Program-made: the position numbers and the translations under genes | Assembly: GCF_015277775.1 (NCBI RefSeq) | Contig: NZ_CP063849.1 | Location: 8,013,501 to 8,077,500 of the forward strand | Source of the DNA: Paludibaculum fermentans | GTDB taxonomy: Bacteria; Acidobacteriota; Terriglobia; Bryobacterales; Bryobacteraceae | Reading direction: 5' to 3' | Length of the DNA: 64,000 nt | The notes under the pieces: generated by a model | Told to the model about the DNA's origin: nothing | Database searches by the model: none | The model's input: the letters and a program-made list of their open reading frames with translations, nothing else | In this document: positions 41,519 through 51,122 of the stretch, in pieces | Position numbering within the stretch: the stretch's first letter is position 1 | How the letters are laid out: every line of letters begins with the position of its first letter

Positions 41519-41901
41519 CGGCTTGCTCCTGTTCTTCTGTGTGCCGCCACCGCACCGGTTCCCGCCGGCGGGGCACTTTCCAAGCGGTTTGCCGAGAAGG
41601 AGAGCCGGGCGCAATGTCGGTTCTCCGGGTGATTTCCGCTCATGCCGAATAGGTTGCAGGAAGGCGGCCAAATCGCTAAGTGATAGAAAACAAGCGCATC
41701 TGGATCGTGTTACAGGTCTGCGGGGCCGGTAGCATCTACGCAAACGCGCGGCTGCGTGGGTACTTTTTTCCGTGGAGCTTTCTTTGGATGGAATAAAAGA
41801 CGAAGAAAATGGCCGAAATCTTCGCGAAGATTTTGCCGAACAATCCCATCCGCTCTTCGTTATAGAGTGCATGCGCCTTCAGGCGCGTCCGAGAGAGAGG
41901 G
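41519..41901. promoter_or_regulatory. Divergent intergenic region with an 18-bp palindrome
   Basis: No gene seen in the 383 bases. AAATCTTCGCGAAGATTT at 41816-41833 is a perfect palindrome, 68 bases ahead of the permease start, and a candidate operator. GCGCCTTCAGGCGC nearer the start (about 41872-41887) forms a short hairpin. No PadR-type gene is adjacent, so the regulator would act from elsewhere. Confidence 0.5.
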
Positions 41902-44367
41902 ATGCCCATGCTCGAAGACCTGCGGTTTGCCATCAGGATGATCCGGAAGTCACCCGGCTTCGCGTCGATCGCCATCTTCACCCTGGCTTTGGCCATCGGA
42001 GCGAACAGCGCGATTTTCAGTGTCGTGAACGGGGTCCTGTTGAAGCCGCTGCCCTACAGCGAAACCGAGCGCCTGGTCGGCGTTTGGCACACCGCGCCGG
42101 GCCTGAACTTTCCGCTGTTGAACGCGTCGCCTTCCACCTATTTCACTTACCGTGAGGAGGGCCGCGTTTTTGAGCAGATCGGGCTCTACGACAACGACTC
42201 GTTGACGGTGACAGGGCTGGGCGAACCCGAGCAGGTGGACGCCATGGAATGGACCGAGGGCGTGCTGCAGGTGCTGCGGGTTGCTCCGGCGCTGGGGCGG
42301 GCGTTCACCGCGAAGGATATGCAGGTGGGCAGTCCGGATACGGTGATGATGTCCTACTCATACTGGCAGCGCCGCTTCGGTGGTGCGGCGGATACGGTGG
42401 GCCGGACATTGACTGTGAACGGGCGGCCCTTTGAGATCATCGGCATCCTGCCGCAGAACTTCCGCTTTCTGGACGAGCGGGCCGATCTGTTCACCCCGTT
42501 GCAGTTCAAGCGCGAGGCGCTTTTCGTGGGCAACTTCAGTTATGAGTCGCTGGCGCGGCTGAAGCCCGGCGTGACCCTGGAGCAGGCGAATGCCGACGTG
42601 GCGCGCATGCTGCCGCTAATGATGGAGAAGTTTCCCATGGCTCCGGGCATCTCCAAGCAGATGTTCATTGACGCGAAGTTCGGACCGAAGGTCCGGCCGC
42701 TGAAAGAGGACGTCGTGGGTGACGCCGGCAATGTCCTGTGGGTGCTGATGGGCGTGGCCGGCGTGGTGCTGGCGATTGCCTGCGCCAATGTGGCCAATCT
42801 GCTGCTGGTGCGGGCCGAAGGACGCCAGCAGGAACTCGCATTGCGGACCGCGCTGGGCGCGCACTGGACGCAGATCGCCCGCAAACTGCTGGTGGAGAGC
42901 ATGACGCTCGGCATCATCGGCGGAGTGCTGGGCCTGGCAGTCGCGTGGGGCGGCGTGAAACTGCTGGTCAGCAAAGGTCCGGCCAACCTCCCGCGGCTCG
43001 ATCAGATCTCCATCGATGGGTACGTGCTGCTCTATACGCTGGGGATCGCGCTGCTGTCGGGGCTGCTGTTCGGGTTGATTCCCGTCTTCAAGTACGCCAC
43101 GCCGCACCTTTCGCTCGCCCTGCGCGATGGCGGACGAGGTTCCAGCGAGGGCCGCGAGCATCATCGGACGCGCAAGATCCTGGTGGTTTCCCAGGTCGCG
43201 CTGGCGCTGGTCTTGCTGATCAGTTCCGGCCTGATGATCCGGACGTTCCAGAGCATGCGGGAAGTCCAGCCCGGCTTCCAGAACCCGGCCCAGGTGCTGA
43301 CGATGCGGATCACTATTCCGGAAGCGCAGGTGAAAGACCCGGTGCAGGTGCTGCAACTGCAAGAACGGCTGATCCAGGGGATCCAGGGCGTACCGGGTGT
43401 CGTGTCGGCCAGCATGTCGAACAGCGTCACCATGGACGGGAGCAACAGCAACGATCCAATCTTTGTGGAGGACTTCCCGTCGGCGGAAGGGAAGCTGCCG
43501 CCCATCCGGCGCTTCAAGCACATCGCGCCGGAGGCCTTCAAGACGATGGGCAATCCGCTCATCGCCGGGCGGGATCTCACCTGGAGCGACATGTACCGGA
43601 TGGTTCCGGTGGTGATGATCAACGAGGCGCTGGCGCGCGAGTACTGGAAGGACCCGGCCAAGGCGCTGGGGCGTCGGATCCGCGAAACGCCCACCTCCGC
43701 GTGGCGCGAAATCATCGGAGTGGTGGGCAACGAGTACGACAACGGAGTCCACAAAGAGGCGCCGAAGATTGTGTACTGGCCCAGCCTGATCCCGCAATTC
43801 TGGGGCGAGAAGATGAACGTGCGGCGCTCGATGACCTTCATCGTCCGTAGCCCGCGGGTGGGTTCGGCGGCCTTCCTGAAGGAAGTGCAGGCCGCGGTCT
43901 GGGCCGTCAACCCGTCGCTGCCCACGGCCAATGTCAGAACGCTGCAGGCGATCTACGACCGGTCGATGGTGCGCACCACGTTTACACTGTTGATGCTTGC
44001 CCTGGCGGGCGGTGTGGCGCTGATCCTGGGCGTGGTGGGCATCTACGGCGTGATCGCCTATGCGGTGTCGAGAAGGACGCGTGAGATCGGCATCCGCATC
44101 GCTCTCGGAGCGCAGCAGGGACAGGTGCAGGGGTTGTTTCTCCGCGACGGGGCGGTGCTCATCGCGATTGGGCTTGTCCTGGGGCTGGCCGCTTCGGCCG
44201 GTGTCACCCGCACGCTGTCGACTTTGCTTTTTGGCGTGAAGCCGATGGATGCCGGGACGTACGCGGTCGTGTCCGCTGGCCTGGCCGCCGCGGCCCTGCT
44301 GGCGTGTTACCTGCCCGCGCGGCGGGCGACGTCGGTGGATCCGGCCAGCGCGCTGCGCAGCGAGTAG
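41902..44367 (+). CDS. ADOP-type MacB/FtsX orphan permease
   Basis: 821 residues from ATG 41902, with GAGAGAGGG before it; ATG 41908 is also possible. N-terminal part: [40 protein letters not shown] (helix 1). Then a periplasmic MacB-like domain and a first FtsX domain ([40 protein letters not shown]). It is repeated in the second half: [20 protein letters not shown] (helix), then a second periplasmic part and a last FtsX domain ([40 protein letters not shown]). This duplicated layout without an ATP-binding partner defines the acidobacterial orphan permeases. The exported substrate is unknown. Unlike the one at 1-208, no PadR gene is near. Confidence 0.93.
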   Translation: MPMLEDLRFAIRMIRKSPGFASIAIFTLALAIGANSAIFSVVNGVLLKPLPYSETERLVGVWHTAPGLNFPLLNASPSTYFTYREEGRVFEQIGLYDNDSLTVTGLGEPEQVDAMEWTEGVLQVLRVAPALGRAFTAKDMQVGSPDTVMMSYSYWQRRFGGAADTVGRTLTVNGRPFEIIGILPQNFRFLDERADLFTPLQFKREALFVGNFSYESLARLKPGVTLEQANADVARMLPLMMEKFPMAPGISKQMFIDAKFGPKVRPLKEDVVGDAGNVLWVLMGVAGVVLAIACANVANLLLVRAEGRQQELALRTALGAHWTQIARKLLVESMTLGIIGGVLGLAVAWGGVKLLVSKGPANLPRLDQISIDGYVLLYTLGIALLSGLLFGLIPVFKYATPHLSLALRDGGRGSSEGREHHRTRKILVVSQVALALVLLISSGLMIRTFQSMREVQPGFQNPAQVLTMRITIPEAQVKDPVQVLQLQERLIQGIQGVPGVVSASMSNSVTMDGSNSNDPIFVEDFPSAEGKLPPIRRFKHIAPEAFKTMGNPLIAGRDLTWSDMYRMVPVVMINEALAREYWKDPAKALGRRIRETPTSAWREIIGVVGNEYDNGVHKEAPKIVYWPSLIPQFWGEKMNVRRSMTFIVRSPRVGSAAFLKEVQAAVWAVNPSLPTANVRTLQAIYDRSMVRTTFTLLMLALAGGVALILGVVGIYGVIAYAVSRRTREIGIRIALGAQQGQVQGLFLRDGAVLIAIGLVLGLAASAGVTRTLSTLLFGVKPMDAGTYAVVSAGLAAAALLACYLPARRATSVDPASALRSE

Positions 44368-44455
44368 CGGCGCCAGCGGAGTTGCAACTCCAGAAATCCC
44401 TTTGGGATACTCGCTGCCAGGACCGCCGGCCCGTGGCGGCGGCCTGGAGCCACTC

Positions 44456-45901
44456 ATGTCCATCGACCCTTCCGGCCTCGCGCCGGCCAAGATTGACGCA
44501 GCACAATCGCGAGGACGGGTGGGCGTATTCGGCATCGGGCTGGCTGCCTACTGGCCGCAGTTTCCGGGCCTGCGTGAGCGCTTGTGCGGCTACCAGGCAG
44601 AGGTGGAAGCGCACGTCGCCGGGCTCGGCCTGGAGGTGGTCTCGGCCGGGTTGGTGGATTCGGCCACAGGCGCACAGGACGCGGCGCGGCTGTTCGCGGC
44701 ATCCGATCTGGACCTGATCCTGTGCTACGTCGGCACCTATGCGACGTCCTCGCAGGTGCTGCCCGTGGTGCAGCGGGCCAAACTGCCGGTGCTGGTGCTG
44801 AACCTGCAGCCTGTGCAGGCGCTCGACTACGAGAACGTCGACACGGGCGAGTGGCTGGCCAACTGCTCCACCTGCTGCGTGCCGGAGATCTCGAACGCGT
44901 TCGCCCGGGCGCGGGTCCAGTTTCGAGTGGTGTCGGGCACGCTGCGTGACGACCCCGAAGCCTGGGGCGCAATCGAGGAGTGGTGCCTGGCGGCGCGCGC
45001 GGCGGCGGCGCTGCGGTCGAGCCGCATCGGATTCCTCGGCCACACGTACCCAGGCATGCTCGACATGTATTCCGACTTCACGATGGTCAGCGCGCAGACT
45101 GGGGCGCATATCGAGATCCTTGAGATGTGCGACCTCGACCGCTGCGTGCGCGAAGCAGCCGCGGAAGAGGTGGCGGATAAATCGAGGGTCGCGCGAGAGA
45201 TGTTCACGCTGGAGAACGTGTCCGAGGGCGATCTCGAATGGGCGGCGCGCGTGGCGGCGGGGCTCGACCGCCTGGTGGCGGGCTTCTCGCTGAACGGTCT
45301 CACCTATTACTACCGCGGCCTGGACGGCAATCCGTACGAGCGGCTGGGCGCGGGCGTGATTCTCGGGAATTCGCTGCTGACCGCGCGCGGCATTCCGGCC
45401 AGCGGCGAAGGCGACCTCAAGACTTGTCTCGCGATGATGATTCTCGACCGCCTGGGCGCCGGCGGCTCGTTCACCGAGTTTTACGCGATGGACTTTCGCG
45501 AGAACTTCGTTCTGATGGGGCACGACGGGCCGGGCCACCTGGCGATCACTGACCGGAAGCCGGTGCTGCGCGGGTTGGTTCTCTATCACGGCAAGCGCGG
45601 CAGCGGCGTCAGTGTCGAGTTCAACGTGAAGACGGGGCCGGTGACGCTGCTGGCGATGACGCAGACGGCTGAGGGTTCGTTGAAGATGATCACGGCGCAG
45701 GGCGTCTCGGAGCCCGGCCCGACGATGAGAATCGGCAACACGAATTCACGGCTCCGCTTCCCGCTGGGACCGCGTGAATTCGTGAATCGATGGTGCGCCG
45801 AGGGTCCGACACACCACTGCGCGCTGGGCGTCGGCCACGTGGAACGGACCATCGCAAAACTAGGTGAACTGCTGCAGATTCCCGTGGTCAGTGTGTGCTG
45901 A
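44456..45901 (+). CDS. L-arabinose/L-fucose isomerase family protein
   Basis: 481 residues from ATG 44456 (CTGGAG ahead at good spacing). The fold signature runs from VGVFGIGLAAYWPQFPGLRE, through LILCYVGTYATSSQVLPVVQ, to SSRIGFLGHTYPGMLDMYSD. Metal-site residues fit those of AraA in order and spacing: Glu318 in ASGEGDL, Glu341 in FTEFYAMDF, His356 in LMGHDGPGH and His461 in GVGHVERTI. It should interconvert an aldose and a ketose; true substrate unclear because no kinase or epimerase of an arabinose operon is adjacent. The neighbouring Gfo/Idh gene suggests a sugar-oxidation setting. Confidence 0.85.
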   Translation: MSIDPSGLAPAKIDAAQSRGRVGVFGIGLAAYWPQFPGLRERLCGYQAEVEAHVAGLGLEVVSAGLVDSATGAQDAARLFAASDLDLILCYVGTYATSSQVLPVVQRAKLPVLVLNLQPVQALDYENVDTGEWLANCSTCCVPEISNAFARARVQFRVVSGTLRDDPEAWGAIEEWCLAARAAAALRSSRIGFLGHTYPGMLDMYSDFTMVSAQTGAHIEILEMCDLDRCVREAAAEEVADKSRVAREMFTLENVSEGDLEWAARVAAGLDRLVAGFSLNGLTYYYRGLDGNPYERLGAGVILGNSLLTARGIPASGEGDLKTCLAMMILDRLGAGGSFTEFYAMDFRENFVLMGHDGPGHLAITDRKPVLRGLVLYHGKRGSGVSVEFNVKTGPVTLLAMTQTAEGSLKMITAQGVSEPGPTMRIGNTNSRLRFPLGPREFVNRWCAEGPTHHCALGVGHVERTIAKLGELLQIPVVSVC

Positions 45902-45965
45902 ACGGCCCGCGCCCGCCCGGCCTCGACTTGAGATAAGCTTACGAGGCAAGAAGCGAGGAATCGCC

Positions 45966-47366
45966 ATGAGTGAAAACCAAACAGACACCACTTCCCGCCG
46001 CCAGTTTCTGAGCAACACCGGCCGCACTGCCGGCGTTTCCGCCCTGGCCGGCATCGCGCTGCCGCACGTACATGCGGCGGAGAACAACACGATTTCCGTG
46101 GCCCTGGTTGGCTGCGGCGGCCGTGGCACAGGAGCCGCGGTGAATGCCCTGTCGGTGACCAACGGCCCCGTCAAGCTCGTGGCCATGGCCGATGTCGTGC
46201 CAAAGAAGATGAGCGACAGCTACGACAAGCTGAAGACTCAGTTCGCGGGCCAGGTGGACGTTCCGCCGGAGCGGCGCTTCCTGGGCTTCGACGCCTACAG
46301 ACAAGCGATGGATGCCATGAAGCCGGGCGATGTGGTGATCCTCGGGACGCCCCCCGCGTTCCGCTGGGTTCAGTTCACGCACGCCATTGACCGCGGGCTC
46401 CACACGTTCATGGAGAAGCCTGTGACGGTGGATGGCCCCACGACGAAGCGCATGTTGAAGCTGGGCGAGCAGGCCAGCCAGAAGAACCTCAAGGTGGGTG
46501 TCGGCCTGATGGTGCGCCACTGCCGCGCTCGGCAGGAACTGCTCGACCGCATCAAACAGGGGCAGATCGGCGAAATCGTGGCGATGCGCGCATACCGCAT
46601 GGGCCAGGGCGGCGGCACGGCTCCGCCGAAGCCGGAAGGCATCAGCGAGCTTACATACCAGATCTCCCGTTTCCACGCGTTTCTCTGGGCGAGCGGCGGC
46701 GTCTTCAGCGACTACTACATCCACCAGATCGACGAATGCAGTTGGATGAAGGGCGCCTGGCCGGTAGAGGCGCATGCCGTCGGCGGACGCCACTACCGCG
46801 GCGATTCGCTCGATCAGAACTTCGACGTTTACTCCGTCCAATACACCTTCCCTGACGGCACGAAGCTGTTCTTCGATGGCCGGAACATGGCGGGCGCCCG
46901 TGACGAGTTCGCCAGTTATGCCCACGGCTCGAAGGGCTCGGCGGTGATCTCCACCATGTCGCATACACCCGGCATGACAAGGATTTACAAGGGTCAGAAG
47001 ATCCCGACAGTCACTTCCAAGAAGGATCTGCCGCTGCCGGAAGATCCCAATCTGGTGTGGGCCTATCCGCAGCCGGAAAAGAGCCCGTATCAGTATGAGT
47101 GGGACGACCTGATGGAAGCGATCCGGAAGGACAAGCCCTACAACGAAGTGAAGCGCGGCGCTGAAGCGAGCCTGGTGGCGTCGATGGGCCGCATGGCCGC
47201 GCACACGGGCCAGATCATCACCTTCGACCAGATGATGAACTGCCCGCACGAGTTCGCTCCGGATGTAGACAAACTGACAATGGACGGGCCGCCTCCGCTG
47301 CGGCTGGGACCGGACGGCAAGTATCCGGTGCCGGAACCCGGTATCAAGAAGGACCGGGAATACTAG
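45966..47366 (+). CDS. Tat-exported Gfo/Idh/MocA family oxidoreductase
   Basis: 466 residues from ATG 45966 (GAGGAA ahead). N-terminus SRRQFLSNTGRTAGVSALAG is a Tat signal. The NAD(P)-binding fold follows: VALVGCGGRGTGAAVNAL, then GDVVILGTPPAFRWVQFTHA and the conserved EKPV with the catalytic Lys in FMEKPVTVDGPTTKRML. The C-terminal part (WASGGVFSDYYIHQIDECSW) carries the usual helix. Such exported members act on sugars or inositols in the periplasm with tightly bound cofactor. It lies 64 bases after the isomerase-like gene, same strand, so both may be cotranscribed. Confidence 0.92.
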   Translation: MSENQTDTTSRRQFLSNTGRTAGVSALAGIALPHVHAAENNTISVALVGCGGRGTGAAVNALSVTNGPVKLVAMADVVPKKMSDSYDKLKTQFAGQVDVPPERRFLGFDAYRQAMDAMKPGDVVILGTPPAFRWVQFTHAIDRGLHTFMEKPVTVDGPTTKRMLKLGEQASQKNLKVGVGLMVRHCRARQELLDRIKQGQIGEIVAMRAYRMGQGGGTAPPKPEGISELTYQISRFHAFLWASGGVFSDYYIHQIDECSWMKGAWPVEAHAVGGRHYRGDSLDQNFDVYSVQYTFPDGTKLFFDGRNMAGARDEFASYAHGSKGSAVISTMSHTPGMTRIYKGQKIPTVTSKKDLPLPEDPNLVWAYPQPEKSPYQYEWDDLMEAIRKDKPYNEVKRGAEASLVASMGRMAAHTGQIITFDQMMNCPHEFAPDVDKLTMDGPPPLRLGPDGKYPVPEPGIKKDREY

Positions 47367-47444
47367 ATCGCGGCGGCGTCCGCCAGCAAAAAAGCTCGAA
47401 ATTGCTGATGGACTACCAATTCAGTGGGGAGTAGACTTCCGAAC

Positions 47445-47465
47445 TGAGATAGCCTGGATATCTCA
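47445..47465. promoter_or_regulatory. Inverted repeat before the hybrid sensor kinase
   Basis: TGAGATA, 7-base spacer, TATCTCA; it ends 9 bases before the kinase start codon. It could be an operator or an mRNA hairpin that hides the start. No ribosome binding site is visible in the bases between it and the ATG. Confidence 0.45.
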
Positions 47466-47474
47466 ATTCTTGAC

Positions 47475-50400
47475 ATGAAAGTGTTGGAAGGCAGCTCCCC
47501 CATACCTGCCTCAAGTTGGGGGCATACAAGGCCGGCGGAGCGCTGGGTGGCTCCGGCGGCCGGCCCTGCGTCAGTTCATTCGTGGATCCTGGCGCTCCTG
47601 CTGGTTGCCGGCGCGATGGCTGCCTTCGCGCAGGACCCGCCGCTCTCCACCGACTACGTTGTCAGCAACTGGCAGACGGAACAGGGCTTGCCCGAGAATT
47701 CCGCCACTTCCCTTGTCCACACCCCCGATGGTCACCTCTGGTTCGGCACGTTCCGCGGGCTGGTGCGCTTTGACGGGCATAAGTTCACGGTCTTCGACCA
47801 AAGCCGGATCCCGGCACTGCCCGATCCGGGCATTGTGAACCTGCATCTTGACCGTGCGGGCGAACTCTGGATCAGTACCGTATCCGGGCTGGCCCATGGG
47901 CATGAGGGGGCGTGGACCGTATTCGGCCCGCAACAGGGCTGGACCGGAACGTATATCCGGCACTTTGCCGACGCGGCTGACGGCTCAGTCTTCCTGATCA
48001 CTTTCAAGCAGGAGATCTTCCGCTTTGCCGGCGGCCGGTTCACCCAACTCTCCGCTCCACCGGGACGATTGGATCCGACATTTATCTTTGCGGACAAGGG
48101 CGGCCAGGTGCGAGCGGTGAACCGCGATTTCAGCAGTGTGTGGACATCCGGCGGGTGGCAGAGCGTTCCGCTGCCGAAGGAGATCGGGCAGGGCGCCCTC
48201 CCCTGGTGGGGTGTAGCCCAGGACGGGCTGCTGTGGGTTCTGAAGCACGACACTCTGTACAAACTGGATGGTGGCCGGATTGTGTCGAAGGTGCACCTGA
48301 ATCAGCCCATCGTCGACCTGTGGTCCCTGACGGAGGACAGTACCGGTTGGTTGTGGGGCTGCTCCTCGCGGTTGGGGTTATACCGGATCAGCGCAGATGG
48401 GCAGGTGAACCGCTATTCCACAGCCACCGGACTGCCCAGCAACGGGGTTCGCTTTGTCTATGAGGACCACCGCGGCAACCGCTGGATTGGGACGGATGGC
48501 GGCGGCCTGGTGCGCATCCGGGAGAAGCGGCTGAAGACCATCAGCACGGAGAGCGGGCTGCCGGACTTTCCCGTGAAGGCCGCAGCGCCCGCGCGCGATG
48601 GCCGCGTCTTCATCGCAACCTTCGGGGCGGGCCTCTATCAGTTCAAGGACAACCATCTGACACGGCTTACCGTGCCGGATGACACGGAACTTTATCCGCA
48701 GACCCTGCTGGTCGACCACTCGGACACGCTCTGGTTGGGCGCCTTTGATCGTGGGCTTTACCAGTGGCGGAGCGGGCGCATCCGTCAGGTGCTGAAGCCC
48801 GCCGACGGGTACCAGAACATCGAGAGTATCTTCGAGGATTCGCAGGGACGGGTGTGGGTCTCTGAGACGCACGGCCGGACGGCGCGGTTCAGCGGCGAAA
48901 CTGTCACCGAGTATGCCGCGCCGGCTCAACGCAGGGGCATTCCTATCCGATGTGTCGCGCAGGACCGGGTTACCGGGGCGATCTGGGCCGCCGGCGATTC
49001 CGGCCTGTTTCAGTTCGTGGACGGGCAGGGCTTTCAGCCCGTCAGGGACGCGCAAGGCAAACCGCTGCCGCCGCTGGTGACGATCTTCCCCCTGGACGGG
49101 CAGGGCGTGTGGGCGGCCCCCTCCACTGGCGGACTGCTGCTGTGGAAGGACGGCAAGGCGGTACCGCTGGATTCCGGCCAGATGCCCGCGGCGATCGTCG
49201 GGGGCATGCTGGAGCAGGGCGGTCATATCTGGATGGCTACCAATCGCGGCGTCTGGCGCTTTCGCAAGGCCGATCTCCTGCTGGCCGCCAACGGCGGCAC
49301 GAAGCCCTGCGAGTGGCAGCAGTTTGATCGCGACGATGGCCTGCCCAGCCTCGAATGCTCCTTCGACCATCAGCCAGCCATCCAGTCTGACGGGCAGGGC
49401 CGCATCTGGGTACCTACCCTGAAAGGCGTCGCCATCCTGGATCCCCTGCGGCTGCGATTGCGGACGGATCCCATACCTGCCCGGATCGAGGAGGTCGTCT
49501 ATCTGACGAGGGACGGCGCGCAGCATCGCATCCCCGTAACGGGCGTGGAGCCGGTGCGCATCCCGCCCGGCAGCCTGGATGTCCATGTGTTGTACACCGC
49601 CCTGGATCTCTCCAACCAGGACAAGATCCGCTTTGCCTATGCTCTCTCGCAGGATGGCACCGAGGTGGCTTCCGGCGAGCGCACTGAGCGGGAAATCGTC
49701 TTCGCCAAGCTGCCGCCGGGTGAGTATCGCTTTGGCTTACGGGTGCGGAACTCCGACGGCTATTGGAATCCCAACGCGGTGGAGATCCGGTTGATCCGGG
49801 AGCCTTTCCATTGGGAAACCGGGTGGTTCCGCGCCCTAATTGCCCTGTTCTCCTTTACGACTGTCATCGGAGTCGTCCTTTTTGGAGCCCGGCGGCAGTC
49901 CGTCAAGCAGTTGCGGCGGCTGTCGAAGGAGAAACTGCGCGCCGAGACAGAGGCGCGGTTGCTGCACTCCACTCGCATGGAGAGCATCGGACGCCTCGCG
50001 GGCGGCGTGGCCCACGATTTCAACAATCTGCTCACCATCGTCAACGGCTATTCCGAAATGCTGCTGCTCGAAGTGGCTGGGGACGAGGGGAAGCTGGCCA
50101 AGGTGCAGAGCATCCGGGCGGCCGGCCAGCGCGCGGCCGAGTTGACGCAGCAGTTGCTGGCTTTCAGCCGGAGCCAGGCCGAAAACCTGGTCCCCCTGGA
50201 GCTCAACGCCGTGGTCCGTGATACCGCCAAGCTGCTGCAACGGCTTGTCGGCGAAAGTGTCCGGTTGGAGCTGCAGTTGGAAGAAGGGCTGGGTTCCATC
50301 AACGGGGACAGGACGCAACTGGGCCAGATACTGCTGAACCTGGTCGTGAATGCCCGTGATGCCATGCCCGACGGCGGCGCCGTGGTGATCCGGACGAACC

Positions 50401-51122
50401 GGGAACTGGTGGCGGCCGGCTCTTCCTCCACAAATCCTGGATTGGAGCCCGGGCCCTATGCCGTGCTCAGCGTGGAAGACACCGGGGTAGGCATGGATCT
50501 CGAGACGATCCGGCACGCGTTCGAACCCTTCTTCACGACGAAGCCTCCCGGCAAAGGAACCGGCATGGGGCTGGCGATTGTCTACGGCGTCGTGAAGCGG
50601 GCCGGAGGACGGATCGACGTGGAGAGCAGCGTGGGCCGGGGATCGCGGTTTGTGATTCACTTCCCGGTGGTCAGCACGGCTGCCGCCGAACCTGAACCCG
50701 AACCGGAGCCCGAAGCCGCACAACCCGATTGCCGCTATGCGACGATCCTTCTTGTGGAAGACGATCCCGGGGTGCGGAGCGTCGCTTCGCGGATTCTCAG
50801 CTCCAACGGATATCGCGTGCTGGAGGCCGCCGGAGGGGCTGAGGCGCTGGCTTTGCTGGAAGGGCAGGCCCCCGCGCCGGACCTGATGCTTTCCGATATC
50901 ATCATGCCGGGGATGTCGGGCTATGTCCTGGCTGACCGCGTGGCCTTGCTCCGGCCGGAACTCAAGGTGATCTTCGTCTCAGGCTACTCGGGTCCGGCTA
51001 CCGAAGGGGCAACCGCGAAGCAGGATGAAACACCCACGCTGCGTAAGCCGTTCACCAGCGCCGCGCTGCTGGCCTCGGTGCGGCAGGCGCTTGCCAGCAA
51101 CGAGACGCTGAGCGGGGACTAG
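47475..51122 (+). CDS. Hybrid sensor histidine kinase/response regulator with Reg_prop propeller
   Basis: 1215 residues. Signal/anchor at about 36-53 (HSWILALLLVAGAMAAFAQD). The periplasmic part has Reg_prop repeats forming two beta-propellers (SLVHTPDGHLWFGTFRGLVR, FVYEDHRGNRWIGTDGGGLV, FEDSQGRVWVSETHG), closed by a Y_Y_Y-type domain (KIRFAYALSQDGTEVASGER). One membrane helix follows (WFRALIALFSFTTVIGVVLF). Kinase core: His847 in GGVAHDFNNLL, N box LVVNARDAMPDGG, VEDTGVGMD and GKGTGMGLAIVYGVVKRAGG. A receiver domain ends the protein (ATILLVEDDPGVRSVASRIL, Asp1141 in LMLSDIIMPGMSG). Such proteins often sense polysaccharide fragments. No separate DNA-binding regulator is seen. The stop overlaps the DUF1501 gene on the other strand. 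Confidence 0.93.
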   Translation: MKVLEGSSPIPASSWGHTRPAERWVAPAAGPASVHSWILALLLVAGAMAAFAQDPPLSTDYVVSNWQTEQGLPENSATSLVHTPDGHLWFGTFRGLVRFDGHKFTVFDQSRIPALPDPGIVNLHLDRAGELWISTVSGLAHGHEGAWTVFGPQQGWTGTYIRHFADAADGSVFLITFKQEIFRFAGGRFTQLSAPPGRLDPTFIFADKGGQVRAVNRDFSSVWTSGGWQSVPLPKEIGQGALPWWGVAQDGLLWVLKHDTLYKLDGGRIVSKVHLNQPIVDLWSLTEDSTGWLWGCSSRLGLYRISADGQVNRYSTATGLPSNGVRFVYEDHRGNRWIGTDGGGLVRIREKRLKTISTESGLPDFPVKAAAPARDGRVFIATFGAGLYQFKDNHLTRLTVPDDTELYPQTLLVDHSDTLWLGAFDRGLYQWRSGRIRQVLKPADGYQNIESIFEDSQGRVWVSETHGRTARFSGETVTEYAAPAQRRGIPIRCVAQDRVTGAIWAAGDSGLFQFVDGQGFQPVRDAQGKPLPPLVTIFPLDGQGVWAAPSTGGLLLWKDGKAVPLDSGQMPAAIVGGMLEQGGHIWMATNRGVWRFRKADLLLAANGGTKPCEWQQFDRDDGLPSLECSFDHQPAIQSDGQGRIWVPTLKGVAILDPLRLRLRTDPIPARIEEVVYLTRDGAQHRIPVTGVEPVRIPPGSLDVHVLYTALDLSNQDKIRFAYALSQDGTEVASGERTEREIVFAKLPPGEYRFGLRVRNSDGYWNPNAVEIRLIREPFHWETGWFRALIALFSFTTVIGVVLFGARRQSVKQLRRLSKEKLRAETEARLLHSTRMESIGRLAGGVAHDFNNLLTIVNGYSEMLLLEVAGDEGKLAKVQSIRAAGQRAAELTQQLLAFSRSQAENLVPLELNAVVRDTAKLLQRLVGESVRLELQLEEGLGSINGDRTQLGQILLNLVVNARDAMPDGGAVVIRTNRELVAAGSSSTNPGLEPGPYAVLSVEDTGVGMDLETIRHAFEPFFTTKPPGKGTGMGLAIVYGVVKRAGGRIDVESSVGRGSRFVIHFPVVSTAAAEPEPEPEPEAAQPDCRYATILLVEDDPGVRSVASRILSSNGYRVLEAAGGAEALALLEGQAPAPDLMLSDIIMPGMSGYVLADRVALLRPELKVIFVSGYSGPATEGATAKQDETPTLRKPFTSAALLASVRQALASNETLSGD

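Noticed and set aside
41736-41996. 86-codon minus-strand frame in the promoter region of the permease
   Set aside because: Overlaps the palindrome and the start of a certain gene; no ribosome binding site or homology pattern.
42616-44535. 639-codon minus-strand frame opposite the orphan permease
   Set aside because: Antisense shadow; His/Arg/Gln-rich and without membrane helices or domains.
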